Below, piece after piece: positions 31,299-42,740 of a DNA stretch of 64,000 nucleotides; positions within the stretch are counted from its first letter, which is position 1, and each line of letters opens with the position of its first letter. The notes below the pieces were generated by a model. It ran no database searches and was not told the DNA's origin. It saw nothing but the letters and a program-made list of their open reading frames with translations. The stretch lies in NCBI GenBank assembly GCA_028571685.1, contig CM053156.1, forward strand, positions 82,463,049-82,527,048, written 5' to 3'. This stretch comes from Heterohyrax brucei. Its lineage: Eukaryota > Chordata > Mammalia > Hyracoidea > Procaviidae. The position numbers and the translations under genes are program-made.

Positions 31299-32630
31299 TC
31301 TCTTTCCTCAGCAGTAAGCCATACCAGCTCAGTGTTTCTATAGTGGAGTGTACTTGCCTTCGGAGAGACTGGGAGGTGGAGAGAAAAATAGTATAGATTT
31401 ATTTATAGTCACGTTAAGGGGGAAAAAAGGATATTGATCTGTACTGACAGTTATTATACAAATCAATCTTGGTATCTTTGCTCAATGCTTAGGTCAGGCA
31501 GTTGCTTCTCAAGTTCTCTGCAAACCTTGAGAAGAAAGTGAGACCAGTTGGGATTTCTCCATGAAGGGCAATCCATAGCTGTATTAAGCTCCTTGATTTT
31601 CTGCCACTGCAACTCAAGGGTGTGAAGATTACAGGTGCACCGTGGAGGGGATTTACAGATGCTGCTGCTTGTTTTTAATTAAACGTACTCTCACAAAGTT
31701 GTAAAACACCTAATAAAGATCATTGCAATGGAAAAGTAGATTGGAGATAGCAATAATAACGTAAGCAGAGGCATCCAGCAAGAAAATGGCCAGGCAACAC
31801 CATCCAGCCGGTAGTATCAACTCCTTCCAGCCCTGTTTCAAGGTCCATGGCTATCTGCCAGAATGTTCTGTGTGGCATTAAGGTTTCTGGGGAGCTGGGA
31901 ACGCTTAACCTGTCTGTTGAAAGGTGCCATTTTAAGTGAAGGTGAAACAACTTAATTTTCCGAAAGAAACTTGTGTGGGGGAAACAGCCTTTTAAAAGTG
32001 GATCTTTGTCAGGGAGAAGGGAGTGCTAAAACAAAAACATGCTGAAAACAAAAGATCATGGAAACAAAATTTCTGTTCTGGGGGGGGTAGGGAACGTTCC
32101 CAAGGAAGAGCTTTAGAGGGTTTTAAGTCCATTAATTGAAATAAAGGGTTTTTTTGTTTGTTTGTTTGATTTTTCATGAACAAACAAAAATTGCATCAGA
32201 GAAGAGAAAAACTTACTAGTTTCTTTAAAATTTGAAAAATTGGCAGATGGACCTGAAAATGAATATCAAGATTTAGTGTGTATGGCCATTAACATCCTTC
32301 TGTTGAAACTCTAGTATCTTTGCAAGGTGTCTTTGTAACCCTTGACAGACGTGAAAAGGTAAACATTTAACTGAGAGTCAGACCTTTGAATCACAAAGCT
32401 CAACATGTATTTTGAAAAATAAGAAGACAAATTTATTCATGTTATTTCTAAAATGTTAACACTAAATTTTTGCTGGAACACCAAAAGATTTATCATGAAG
32501 ATACTAAATAAAAGTTGTAATTATTAGAATATTTTCTAGTTCAGTCTTTGTCAAAGCATTTTAAAATTTCTTTATCAGGCCATTTTTAATTCAGATCACG
32601 TAACATACCTAACATAATACAGTTTTAAGT
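31299..32630. other. Unassigned sequence
   Basis: 1.3 kb without a recognised repeat or gene. A GTTTGTTTGTTTG microsatellite lies at about 32154-32168. The minus frame at 31720-31950 (76 codons) has no recognisable homology. Confidence 0.5.
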
Positions 32631-33622
32631 GAGCACACTTAATTGTGTTCACAAGGAACCTGTGCGTAGACTAAGAAGCAGTCATTTGAACAAAATAAGA
32701 GGATACTTCCAGATTTAAAATCAGGAAAGGAATGTACCAGCGTTGTGTCCTTTTACAATGTATTATTAGTGTGTATGCTGAGCAAATAATCCAACAAGCT
32801 GGACTATGTGGAGAAGAGTGCAGCATCAGGATTACAGGAAGACTTAACAGCCTGTGTTATACAGATAACACAACCTTGCTTGCTGAAAATGAAGAGGACT
32901 TGAAGCACTTACTGATGAAGGTCAAAGACTACAGCCTTCAGTAGGGATTGCTCCTCCACATAAAGAAAGCAAAAATCCTACACCTGAAGCAATAAGCAAC
33001 ATTATGATAAATGGAGAAAAGATTGCGGTTGTCAAGGATTTCATATTACTTGAGTCCACAGTCAATGCCCATGTAAGCAGCAGTCAAGAAATTAAATGAT
33101 ATACTTCTTTGGGCAAATCTGCTGCCAAAGACTTCTTCAAAGTGTTAAAAAGCAAAGGAGAACTAAAGTGCCCCTGACCCGACCCATGCCATTTTCAAAT
33201 ACTTCATATACATTCAAAAGCTGGACAATGAATAAGGAAGATTAGAGAAGAACTGATGCCTTTGAATGATGGGGATGGTGACAAATGTAGAACATACCAT
33301 GAACTGCCAGAAGACCAAACAACTCTATCTCAGAAGTAAAGCAGCCAGATGCTCCCGAGAACTGAGGATGGCCAGTCTTCGTCTGTTTTGGAGATGTAAC
33401 CAGGAGCAACTGGTCCCTAGAGATGGACATCATATTTAGTAAAATGGAGGGTCAGCTAAAGAGAGGAAGACCATCAATGAGGCAGATTAAAGGAGTGGCT
33501 ACAACGATGGGCTCAAGCATAATAATTACTGTGAGGACAATGCAGGACCAGGGAGTGTGTCATTCTGTTATAAATAGCATCAGTGGAAGGGAAAGAACCT
33601 GTTGGCACATAACAACAACAGT
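32631..33622 (+). mobile_element. RTE 3' half (RT C-terminus to tail)
   Basis: GAGCACACTTAATTGTGTTC start. The 70-codon frame at 32732-32944 reads QRCVLLQCIISVYAEQII ... LCYTDNTTLLAENEEDLKHL. This is the RTE palm with YTDN where the active site needs YADD, so it cannot be catalytic. Then GTCAAGGATTTCATATTACT and a tail TTGGCACATAACAACAACAG with the CA(A)C-rich terminus. Truncated at nearly the same internal position as the copy at 30197. Confidence 0.9.
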
Positions 33623-34265
33623 AGGGTTATATGTATATAATATATAACAAATAACTAGGCATGTATTGAGGTGTGTGCTCAAAATTTTATGGAAGGGATA
33701 TGCTATTTTTTTTTCTCTAGAGAGAGTTGGGCGTAGGAATCACTAATATAGTAATAGAATTTGAAAAAGGGTCAAGGTATAAAAGAAAAATGCTTGTAAT
33801 GGGGGGATGATAGTGTTCAATATTTCTAAAATATTTTTTAAGCCTCTCACCCATCATACCTGCCCTTGCAAAATTTATAAACTCAAAGCAATCTCCAGTT
33901 CCCCACTGGCTTGCCTGATTCTTATAGTTTTGGCTGATGGAAGGGCACTATGTTGGTCTGCCCGTCCTTCCAGCTGTGTGCCAGCATCCTTCCTCATTGC
34001 CTTTGCTTCAGAGGGGTCACACTGCCTGGGCTCTCTCGCTCTTTCCTACCTGTTGTACAATAGTTCCTACAGACTGCCTCCATCCAATGTCCTCTGCAAA
34101 TACCTTCTTCGCCATTTCTGATGGAAGCAAGACTCCAACTGCTCTCCAATTCCATAATGGTGCTTCATGGACTGGGGCAGGACAGGAAGTCTCACAGTGA
34201 TCTGGTTGGCTTTTTAAAGATATTGATTCCCCAGCTCACCTCAGAGAGGCTGATTGAGTTGGATT
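33623..34265. other. Unassigned sequence
   Basis: 640 bases. Two overlapping plus frames of 104 and 87 codons (33807-34200) show no domain or conserved pattern. No repeat recognised. Confidence 0.5.
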
Positions 34266-34448
34266 AGGGAAGGGGGCAATGGTTAAGCACTTAGCTACTA
34301 ACCGAAAGGCTACTGGTTAAAATCTATCCAACTGCTCCAAGGAAGAAAAGTCTGGTGATCTCCTTCCATAGAGACACAACCAAGAAAACCCTATAGGGGA
34401 ATTCTAGTCTGTCATGGTGTCATCATGAGTCTGAATGGACTTGTCACA
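34266..34448 (+). mobile_element. AfroSINE, long form
   Basis: Head-truncated at GGGGGCAATGGTTAAGCACT; extra block AGTCTGGTGATCTCCTTCCA; tail TGTCATCATGAGTCTGAATG. Older and more diverged than its neighbour. Confidence 0.88.
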
Positions 34449-34503
34449 CAACCATAACAAAGGAAGGGGAAATGTAGGGTTTGCTTTGTTGTAACTGTTG
34501 CTA

Positions 34504-34664
34504 AACAAAACAACCCACTGCCATCAAGTCAATTCCAAATCATAGTGACCTATAGGACAGACTAAAGCTGCCCCATAGAGTTTCCAAGGACCATGTGGTG
34601 GACTTGAACTGTTGACCTTTAGATTAGCAGCCATAGCACTTAACCACTACACCACTAGGGTTTC
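34504..34664 (-). mobile_element. AfroSINE, short form
   Basis: AAAACAACCCACTGCCATCA, GAGTTTCCAAGGACCATGTG, AGCACTTAACCACTACACCA. A good match through the tRNA-like head. Confidence 0.94.
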
Positions 34665-34669
34665 TAGCT

Positions 34670-34868
34670 GCTATTTAATTGGCCCTGAACTAGTAGTGAC
34701 CCCACCTGCTAGAGAACAGAACTGCCCCATAGATTTTTGTTTGTTTGTTTTTGTTTTTAAGTAGGGTGCTCTTGGTTGTAATCTTTGCAGAAGTAGTTCA
34801 CCAAGTCTTTCTCCTGAAATGTCACAGATGTGTTCAAACTGGCAATCTTTGGGTTAGCAGATAATCAC
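34670..34868 (-). mobile_element. AfroSINE, long form
   Basis: Lies directly against the previous copy. TGGCCCTGAACTAGTAGTGA tail side, a GTTTGTTTGTTTTTGTTTTT expansion in the middle (34739-34758), then TTGTAATCTTTGCAGAAGTA and a diverged head. Confidence 0.82.
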
Positions 34869-35984
34869 AGACTGCTTGAATCTGTATTTTTAGAAGTTCT
34901 CCAGTTGATTCTAATGATCCACCATGCTCAGAAATCAACATTTAACAGACCCCATTTATTCGATAATCAATACATGTCTCCACTGACATCTCCATTGTCT
35001 TTTTAGAAATTAACTTCCCCATGAGCTTGTAAATAACTCAAAGTTAAGTATTATTATTGTTGTTATATTTTTGTCCCACAAGAGGTAATCAAGAAATCAT
35101 TTCTTCATTATAAAATACCGATTGATGAACGAATGAGTCTCAATACACTAAACTCCGTTTAGAATAGTTCCATGAGACAGTGTAGAATGCTATGAAAAAA
35201 ATAATGGTGTCATACGCAAAAAGCAGGGGACAGTGGTCATTCCAGACAACTGCATGCCAATAGGTTGGTTTTCATTTTTGTTTTTGAGTTTTCATCTCAT
35301 TAATTAGGCTGTTCTGACAGGCTTCCATGTGCTTTTTCCAATCAAAGTAAATTATTTTTTAAAGACTTTAATTATTTTTACAAATTTCTCTTGCGTTATC
35401 TCTAACCAAGTAACATTCAAAGGATTTTAGTTTTAACGAGTGGAGCTATGAGTCAGAAAACAAATATGTGGAAATCTATTAAAAGGCAAGCAAATGAGAT
35501 CAAAAAGAGAAATTAGCTACTACTTAAAGAGCTCTAATTTTCATGCAGATGTGTGGGAGAAAAACACACAGTAGAATTTATTTTTAATGGATAGCAGATC
35601 TAAATAAAAGACAAGAGGTATAAACTGATAGTATTTCAAACTGACTATGCAGAAACAGCCCAGTGTCCTTAAGGGTGAACTATTTTTAATAATAATCTTG
35701 CCACATGATAAAAATGACCAGTTTGTCTAATTAACTTTAGTATGTAGAGTATTCATCAGTGTAACTGTCAGAATAAAATTAGAGTTACCACGTTGATAAA
35801 TTGTCCTTGATTGTGTCTCCTATAATAAAAGAGGTGCTATGTTTTGGAAGAATTACAACTAGGTTAATAAAACATAATTACAGATGGTACAAAAAAATAA
35901 GAAAGTTGAATGTTATTATAATTTTGCTCTTACCAAACAGGTATGTCGAGTTATTTGGGGATTATAAGGGGGCAAACCCGGTTT
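34869..35984. other. Unassigned sequence
   Basis: 1.1 kb, strongly AT-rich, no recognisable repeat, frame or RNA gene. Confidence 0.5.
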
Positions 35985-36143
35985 TGGGAAACCTAGTGAT
36001 GTAGTGGTTAAGTGCTACTGCTGCTAACCAAACGGTGGCCATTCACATCTGCCAGGTACTCGTCGGAAACTGTATGTAGCAGTTCTTCTCTGTCCTTTAA
36101 AGTATCTATGCGTCGGAATCAACTCAACGGCAGTGGGTTTAGC
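35985..36143 (+). mobile_element. AfroSINE, short form
   Basis: GGGAAACCTAGTGATGTAGT head, GTGGCCATTCACATCTGCCA, TATGCGTCGGAATCAACTCA tail. Retains several CpGs, which suggests a fairly young copy. Confidence 0.95.
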
Positions 36144-36162
36144 TTTTTTGATTAAGCCTATT

Positions 36163-36324
36163 TGGGGAAGGCTAGTGATGTAGTAGCTCAGCGCTGCCTC
36201 TGCTAACCAAAATGTTGGTAGTATGAATCTACCAGGCATGCTTTGGAAACTCTATGGCACAGTTCTAGTCTGTCCTATAGGGTCTGTAACAGTCTCAATT
36301 TGATGGCAATGGGTTGGGTTTGGT
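36163..36324 (+). mobile_element. AfroSINE, short form
   Basis: GGGGAAGGCTAGTGATGTAG, GTTGGTAGTATGAATCTACC, TGGGTTGGGTTTGG end. Same direction as the copy 20 bases before it. Confidence 0.94.
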
Positions 36325-36344
36325 CTGAAGCCTACTTCAATCCT

Positions 36345-36738
36345 GTGGGCCTGTCAGTTGGTCATGTTGACATGGCTTTCATGTTGCTGTAATACTACAA
36401 GTTATACCACTGGTATTTCAAATACCAGAAGGATCAATGGTGGTGGGCAATCCACTTCTGAAAATTAGCCAATAAAAACTTTATGAATCATAACAGAACA
36501 CTGTCTGACTCATTTGCTTTGAACATGTCAGAGGAGGGATTATTTATGGGAGGAGGACATCATATTTGGTGAGGTAGAGAGTCAGGGAGATGATAGAGCT
36601 GCTTGGTGGGGTGGATTGGCACAACAGTCATGACAACAGACTTGCTAATGGCTGTGAGGATGACACAGCACCAGGCAATATCTCTTTCTATTACATGTAC
36701 GGCCAGGCTGAGTTGGGCTCAACGCAACAGCTGCAACC
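36345..36738 (+). mobile_element. Short RTE derivative (leader joined to 3' end)
   Basis: 36345-36515 resembles the RTE 5' leader as seen at 15370-15570 (ACTGGTATTTCAAATACCAG, TTATGAATCATAACAGAACA). From about 36520 it is the RTE 3' end (GGAGGACATCATATTTGGTG, GATGACACAGCACCAGGCAA). The whole coding part is absent. Either a single deleted copy or a member of a small non-autonomous family. Confidence 0.72.
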
Positions 36739-37179
36739 TCTTTATCATCTGTCTATGCCTACTGAGTAATGGAGACTTTTAAAAGTTTCCTTAGCAATGG
36801 CAGTACCCTGGTGGTTTTGACATTTGAAATTAGAGATTTGTTTGCCTCATGAATGGAGCTCCTACTAATTCTTCTTTCCTTGGGTGTTCAAGATTCAGAA
36901 TTCACTATGGCAATCAAATGTTGTCAAGTAAATGATGTCAGACAATTTCTCATCTTTGTTCTTCCCTGCAGAACATACATATATATATGTATATGTATGC
37001 AAATGTATGCTCATATTAAGTTCTTTGTCCAGTAGTAATGTTTTAGCCCACATTATTTCTTACCGAAAATCTCCATCACGGTTTTTTCATCCCCTTAGAA
37101 TCAAATTGCAAGTCCCCTTATAGCCTAGAGGTCAGAAAAGAGGGATTCTCCTTATCTTTGGAATCCCATTTTTCATGCT
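36739..37179. other. Unassigned sequence
   Basis: 440 bases with a short TATATATATGTATATGTATG run at about 36979-36998. Nothing else recognised. Confidence 0.5.
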
Positions 37180-37440
37180 AGCTCTCACCCTACTCTGGCC
37201 TTTTATTTTTATCCCTAGATCCACTGACCTTGTTCCTGTCTTAGGTTTGCACTATTTGCTCTGCCTGGAACACTATGCATCCTGATGTTCCCATGATGGG
37301 CTCCTTTTCTTTCCCCCCATCCAGTTCTCACTTTAAATATCAGCTTCTCAAAGAGACCTTCATTTGTCTTCCTGGAGGAGCTAGCTGCCTGGTAGCTCTC
37401 TACTCCACGGTCATCAAACTTGAACATGCTTAAAATCTTG
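37180..37440 (+). mobile_element. L2 fragment
   Basis: TTTGCTCTGCCTGGAACACT, CCAGTTCTCACTTTAAATAT, CAGCTTCTCAAAGAGACCTT and CTGGTAGCTCTCTACTCC follow the L2 3' region order known throughout mammals. Confidence 0.68.
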
Positions 37441-37544
37441 TGCGCTGCCGTTTAAGATACAGTTGTTGTTTTCTACTTGTCTTGAGCGAAAGATAAAGAT
37501 TCAAAGCAGAAGCTAATCTATGAGGCAGTCTATGTGAACCATAT

Positions 37545-38054
37545 CTTCATCTGTCCTGAGACCAGAAGAACTAGATGGTGCCCGATCACTGCTACTAACC
37601 TTTCTCATCAGGGGCACAACAGATGGACACTGATAGAGGAGGAGAAAAATGTGAAGCAGAACCTCAAATTTCTAAAAATTAAACAAACTCCCAAAGCCAA
37701 TTAGTAGACTAATTGAGACCAGAGGACTCTTGCATACTATTGCCTTGGGATACTCTTCAAATCATGAACTGAAACTCATCCGTGAGATCACCCTGTAGCT
37801 AAATAACACATTGGCTCTCAAAATAGTGACTATCACTCCTAAGCACTGTGCTGCTTTAAAAAATCATCCATGTGAGGCCAGACAGTCAACAATTAGTTTA
37901 AAATAAAAATAAGAATGTAAGGGGGGTGGGAAACACGATGAGTGTTTCTGCATTATGAAGAATGTAACCCTGAACAGCTGGTGTAGAAATTATTGAATGG
38001 GAACCTATGCTACACTGAAAACACAATAAAATATTATTGAATACAATAAATAAA
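37545..38054 (+). mobile_element. L1 3' end fragment (family B)
   Basis: GAGACCAGAAGAACTAGATG near the left, then CTTGGGATACTCTTCAAATC, CAATTAGTTTAAAATAAAAA and the end CACAATAAAATATTATTGAA. Similar to 4120-4656. The A-rich tail carries an ATACAATAAATAAAT extension. Left border approximate. Confidence 0.66.
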
Positions 38055-38294
38055 TTACTTGAGCAATTGCCTGAAGGACTTACTGAAAGAGAGACTGCTG
38101 AACCCCAACCCAGCTTTCTGATTCGGTATGTTTGGATGGAGCTTAGAATGTGCACAGCTGATGCTGAAGCTACTGATCTGGAAAAACCGCATGTTGAGAA
38201 CTATTGCTCTATGATATGCTCTTTTTTAATTCTCTGCATGATGCATCACTATCTGACATTTTCTCTTGTTCATTTAGGTGTTTAAATACTAATT

Positions 38295-38640
38295 GTCATC
38301 GCTGCTAGGATGCAGGCTAGGAGAGCAGGAAATGTGTTTCTCTTGTTCTGTGCTGTATTCCCCAGACCTAGAACAATGTCTAGTATATAATAAACTCATG
38401 GTCATGAAGTTGATTCCAACTCATAGCAACACTATAGGACCCAGTTAAGCTGCGCCACAGGGTTTATGAGGCTGTAATCTTTACGGAAGCAGACTGCCAC
38501 ATCCTGCTTCTGCAGCACAGATGGTGGGATCAACTGCTGACACTTTGGTCAGCAGCTGAAATTCTGCACAACCTGGGCTCCTACTCCTCAAGAAGGGTCG
38601 AGTAAACATTTGTTAAATCATTAATCAACCAATGTTTCAC
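38295..38640 (+). mobile_element. L2-like 3' end, split by a SINE
   Basis: GATGCAGGCTAGGAGAGCAG, CCCCAGACCTAGAACAATGT, CTAGTATATAATAAACTC, then after the SINE GAGTAAACATTTGTTAAATC. The two parts join naturally as an L2 end. Confidence 0.6.
38397..38581 (-). mobile_element. AfroSINE, long form, in L2
   Basis: GTCATGAAGTTGATTCCAAC tail, GCTGTAATCTTTACGGAAGC and CTGCTTCTGCAGCACAGATG extra block, CTGCACAACCTGGGCTCC head. Confidence 0.93.
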
Positions 38641-38784
38641 TGCATTCCTTCTAAGGTCAATTAATGGGTGAGGAGTCAGAGATTCTAGGATTATAAAGCA
38701 TGGGCCTTTCTCTGTAGGCTCCAATAGTGTTGAGAAGAATGAAGGAAACTAAAGACTGAAAATAAAAAACTAGTCCATAGGACA

Positions 38785-38942
38785 AGCAAACTACTGCCAT
38801 CAAGTCAATTCCAATTTACAGCGACCCTGTAGGACAGAGTAAAACTGCCCCACGGAGTTTCCAAGGAGCACCTGGTGGATTTGAATGGCCAACCTGTCGG
38901 TTAGCAACCATAGCACTTAAGAACTATACTACCAGGGTTTCC
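38785..38942 (-). mobile_element. AfroSINE, short form
   Basis: GCAAACTACTGCCATCAAGT, GAGTTTCCAAGGAGCACCTG, GCACTTAAGAACTATACTAC head. Abuts the L1 fragment that follows. Confidence 0.94.
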
Positions 38943-38945
38943 ACA

Positions 38946-39475
38946 ACCCACATGAATCACGGTCTCATCTAAGCCTGAGACAAGAGGAACTAGATGGTGC
39001 CTGCCGCCACTGCTGACTGTTCTGATCGAGAACATACTAGAAGGTCCTGTACAGAATGATCTATGAATTCCTGAAAAGCCTAGAATTACTGAATCAATAG
39101 GGACCAGAGAAAGCGCTGAGACCATCATCCTAAGATATCTTTTGGACCCGGCAGTGAAGCCACTTCCAGAGGTCAACTTTCATTGAAATAAAGGAACAGT
39201 ATATCCAATAAACGTTGTCATCCATGAGTACTCTGGTCCCTTAAAGAATTAATCAGTCAACATTAACCCTAAAGCAAAGACAAGAAGGTAAGGAAGGGCA
39301 GGGAACCTAGATTAACAGAAACAGGACAAGCAGAATGGAAACACTGAGAATGCTGACCTGTTGTCAAAAATGTAACCAATGCCACAGAAGAATTTGTATA
39401 AAAATGCTAAATGGAGACTAATTTGCTTGGTTAACTTTCACCCAAAACACAACAAAATGTTATTAAAAATAATAA
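38946..39475 (+). mobile_element. L1 3' end fragment (family B)
   Basis: GCCTGAGACAAGAGGAACTA, CCTAAGATATCTTTTGGACC, TAATTTGCTTGGTTAACTTT and AAAATGTTATTAAAAATAA. Collinear with 4120-4656 and 37545-38054. The minus-strand frame of 91 codons is a shadow. Confidence 0.66.
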
Positions 39476-39767
39476 ATGTTGAGGAATGCCACTCTCAGCT
39501 GCCAACAAACTCACAGTCACTAATACAATGTGACCGTCACAGTCACAAACACCCTGCAAACTCACGCAACAAATTCTGATCAGATGATGGTTTCCCAGTA
39601 TATGGATAAAAATGAATGAGGCTACCGGAGCCTGTCCTGGGTTGTTAGCTTCATGATCTTTTAACAGTGTGAGTGTGTGTCTTGTACAAACATGGCCTTG
39701 ATAATTGGGAAATGCTAATGAACTTCTTGATCAGCAGTCTCTTGCAGAGTTCATTAAGAATTTGCTG

Positions 39768-40092
39768 TTACGTAGTCTGCTCTTCAGACTAAAATTGGAC
39801 TGGACTATGGGACACAGAGTGATACAGGTGGCTGTGTACTTCTTGGGTTAATATATATATGAGGCTGTCCAACTGGCTATTCTTTAGAGGAGAGAGGGGA
39901 AGGTGAAGAGGAGGGGACAAGTGTTGGCTGAGTGAATACCAGAAGTGCAGGATGGAAAGGAGGAGTGTACTGTCACAGGGTGAAGAGAGCAGGTAGAGTT
40001 GCATAGAGGTGTGTGTTTGGGGTTTTATACGGCAAATGGACTTGGATTGTAAACTTTCACTCATCACAATAAAAAAAAATGAACAGCAAAAA
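39768..40092 (+). mobile_element. L1 3' end fragment (family C) with target duplication
   Basis: AAGAATTTGCTG flanks it exactly at 39756-39767 and 40093-40104. GACTGGACTATGGGACACAG, GGATGGAAAGGAGGAGTGTA, GACTTGGATTGTAAACTTTC, AATAAAAAAAAATGAACAGC. The clean 12-base duplication fixes both ends. The 125-codon minus frame over it is antisense to non-coding sequence. Confidence 0.8.
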
Positions 40093-40280
40093 AAGAATTT
40101 GCTGCTGTAAGATGACCTTAGAAAAACTAGTGATTTCTTTTTCTCTTTTGCATTTAGAAAGCCCACCAGACGTTGTTTGAAAGAGGCTCGAGTGTTTTCG
40201 TGTTAGAAAACAGTTCTGTCTAAATCAATTACTAAGACAGACAAACCACAGCAACCACCACCAAATTCTGAAGTCAGATA

Positions 40281-40473
40281 AAACAACGTGTTGCCATCGA
40301 GTGGGTTCAGATCCCTAGTGTTCCCACAGGACACAGTAGAACTGCCCCACAGGAGTCCAAGGCTGTCATTTTTGCAGAAGCGGATGGCTACAGCTGTCTG
40401 CTGTGAAATGGCTGGTGGGAACAAATCACAGACCTTTCAGCTAGGCACTTAACCTCTGTACAACCAGGGGTCC
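40281..40473 (-). mobile_element. AfroSINE, long form, with aged duplication
   Basis: TGAAGTCAGATA (40269-40280) and TGAAGCCAAATA (40474-40485) flank it at 10 of 12 positions. TTTGCAGAAGCGGATGGCTA extra block; GGCACTTAACCTCTGTACAA head. Confidence 0.92.
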
Positions 40474-40759
40474 TGAAGCCAAATAGGAAAAGAAGGAGAA
40501 GAAACAACGGAATGTGGAGAGTTAACAAAAGAGAACATGCGACAAAAAGAACAGACGAAATTTGAGGTTATTAGACACAATAACATTCAAATATCTAGTT
40601 GGCTAAATTTCATTGCTTTCCAGGGAAGAGTGAGAAATCCTGTGTCAATTCCGTCTTACCATTTTTCTTGAGGTTCAGACGAGGATGGAAACTTTAGTTA
40701 TCTGGCTAAAACAGTAGCCCAAGTCACCTTGTGAGTGATAACTGCCTTCTTTAAGCCTG

Positions 40760-40915
40760 TGGGATCCCTGCTAGAACAGCGGTTAAGCATTTGGCTGCAA
40801 ACCAAAAGGGTAGCAGCGCAAATCCACCAGTTGCTCCTTGAAAAACCTATGGTGCAGCTCTCTCTGTTCTATGCAGTCGCTATGAGTTGGAATTGACTCG
40901 GTGACACTGAGCTCG
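40760..40915 (+). mobile_element. AfroSINE, short form
   Basis: GGGATCCCTGCTAGAACAGC head, GGTAGCAGCGCAAATCCACC B-box side, GTCGCTATGAGTTGGAATTG tail. Confidence 0.94.
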
Positions 40916-41808
40916 GCATGTGAGAAGGCACTTTATTGGCTGCAGAAGACAGATCGCATAAACAACTCAAAAAAGAGTCATTCTTCAGTTCTGAGATAGA
41001 GACTCTGTTTAGCATTAATTTTCATAAGAATAAACAAGTTGTAATATTTTAAGTGCATCAGAGGTAAATAAAACCAAAGCAGATCACAAAATAAATGGGT
41101 AGGAAGATGCCTTCCAATTTCATAGCAATTAGCTGGATGATTGGTTATTGTTTCGAGTTAAGTTTTACTTTGCAGAATCAAATTTCAAAATTAGGCTGGG
41201 ACTATTGCAAGACGTTTGCTACATTTATTACCAATTACTTTTTGAAGACTGTATTTCAGCAAAAACCAAACCAAAACAAAAAAAACTGATTTGAATTTCA
41301 ATGTCATACGAGCAAGCAAAATTCCTGACAAGGAAAGTTTTGTTTTAAATTTCTAACCTGGGGAAGCAATTCATTTGCTTAAGTCCTTGGGCTGTGGTAA
41401 TGAGAGAGTGGCACAAAAAAATTATTCTTTGGGCAATTGCTTTTCAAGGTCTTTGATGTTTACAAAGTATAAAAGATGCATGTTTATGAAAGATGGTTCG
41501 TTGAAGATCAATTTAGGCACTCATATATTCAGAGCCTGTGTTTTGAAATTTCTAATTTCTAATTTCTAATTCCAACACCCAATTAAAGTCACCAATGTTT
41601 TAAAAAAATGTTTCTACATTTTTATTATTGCAGTGTTCTGCACACTGGATTATAAATATTTATACACCTAAGTGAAATTATGTCTTTTTGTAGCTCCATA
41701 AAATAAAAATGTAGAAAGAAGAATGTTTTTAGCACTAAAAAAAAAAAAAAAAAAACCTCTACCAAGAACTTCTTGTAAATCAGTCCTTTCAACAGTGCTT
41801 TCGCCTTC
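40916..41808. other. Unassigned sequence with microsatellites
   Basis: AT-rich. Three TTTCTAA units at about 41550-41571 and an A run of about 20 at 41738-41757 are the only structures seen. Short frames of about 64 codons (41095, 41375) lack recognisable content. Confidence 0.5.
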
Positions 41809-42170
41809 TGTGGTTAGTTGCTGGCAAGTCGCCTCTGACTCACGGCAATCCCATGTAAAGCAGAAGGGAACCTTGTCTGTCTTGCGGTGTCCTCATGGAC
41901 ACAGGTGTGTTTGGAGTCCACTGTGGTCATCTTGTTGTGCCTTCCAACTAAGGGTTCACCTGCCAGCACTATATCACTCAATATTCTGTTGTGATTGTTG
42001 GCTAAATTTCAGTAGATTGCCAGCCCTTTTCGCCTAGTCTGTCTTAGTATGGAAGATCTAATGAAGCCCTTATAAAGCTGTTCCATAGGGTTTCCTAGAG
42101 GTGAAATCTTTTCTCCACAGAGCTTTTTGTTGACAGCTGGACACTTTACCCACTGTATCCCATGGCTCCT
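41809..42170 (-). mobile_element. SINE/RTE-leader hybrid
   Basis: Left end is the shared tail (GGCAAGTCGCCTCTGACTCA). 41930-42062 is the reverse of the RTE 5' leader (CAGCACTATATCACTCAATA, CCTAGTCTGTCTTAGTATGG). 42063-42170 is the body and head of a long AfroSINE (CATAGGGTTTCCTAGAGGTG, CCACTGTATCCCATGGCTCC). Could be a deleted RTE beside a SINE or a chimera made by template switching. Confidence 0.6.
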
Positions 42171-42184
42171 ACAGTCCTTAATTA

Positions 42185-42420
42185 CACCTATTCAGCTCTG
42201 CCACTGTCCTGCAAAAAGCAGCCACAGACAATATATAAATGAATGGGCATGAATATGTTCCAATAAAACTTCATTTACAGACACTGAAATTTGAATTTTA
42301 TGTCATTTTTGTATATCATAAAATACTCATCTTCTGATTTTTTTTTGAATCTTAGGAGTCTTACAAACATAAACAATGGGCTAGACTTTGCCTAAAGGCT
42401 ACAGTTTGCAACCTCAGTTG
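42185..42420 (+). mobile_element. hAT-type MER element
   Basis: AGCAGCCACAGACAATATAT, AAATGAATGGGCATGAATAT, GTTCCAATAAAACTTCATTT, and GGGCTAGACTTTGCC with TACAGTTTGCAACCTC. A well-known non-autonomous hAT pattern in placental mammals. Confidence 0.7.
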
Positions 42421-42740
42421 CTGGATTTTGTGTATTATGGAAAATCTTTGACATTAACTCTAAGATGGAAAGCTCTCAGAGCTTTGAATGGAAGAGTGAT
42501 GCAATCTGGCTTGGGTTTGAACAGAATGGCTCTTACTTTTGTTTTGGAAGAAGACTGAAAGGGGTCAAGGGGTGAGAGAAGGGATTGGAAAAGAGAGACC
42601 TCTTGAGAGGCTTGGGTACAATAAATATTAACTATATTTTTAAATGAAATTGTTGTGGTTGGAATTACCACTTGTAATCCCAAGTGCATATTTGCAATTC
42701 CCACAAATAGCCAACAGAACCTCATAATTCCACCCTAATA
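42421..42740. other. Unassigned sequence, possible ancient-repeat scrap
   Basis: GAAAGCTCTCAGAGCTTTGAATG with AACAGAATGGCTCTTACTTTT faintly recalls the ancient family at 2955; written as two phrases, not enough to call. The 96-codon minus frame has no recognisable homology. Confidence 0.35.

Noticed and set aside
32732-32944. 70-codon frame with reverse transcriptase similarity, considered as a domesticated gene
   Set aside because: It is an internal piece of a truncated RTE copy, the YADD core is YTDN, and both flanks are continuous dead LINE sequence.
39789-40166. 125-codon minus-strand frame
   Set aside because: Antisense to an L1 3' end with a defined target duplication.
41738-41757. 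A run considered as a processed pseudogene tail
   Set aside because: Upstream sequence shows no gene-like frame, and no flanking duplication was found.
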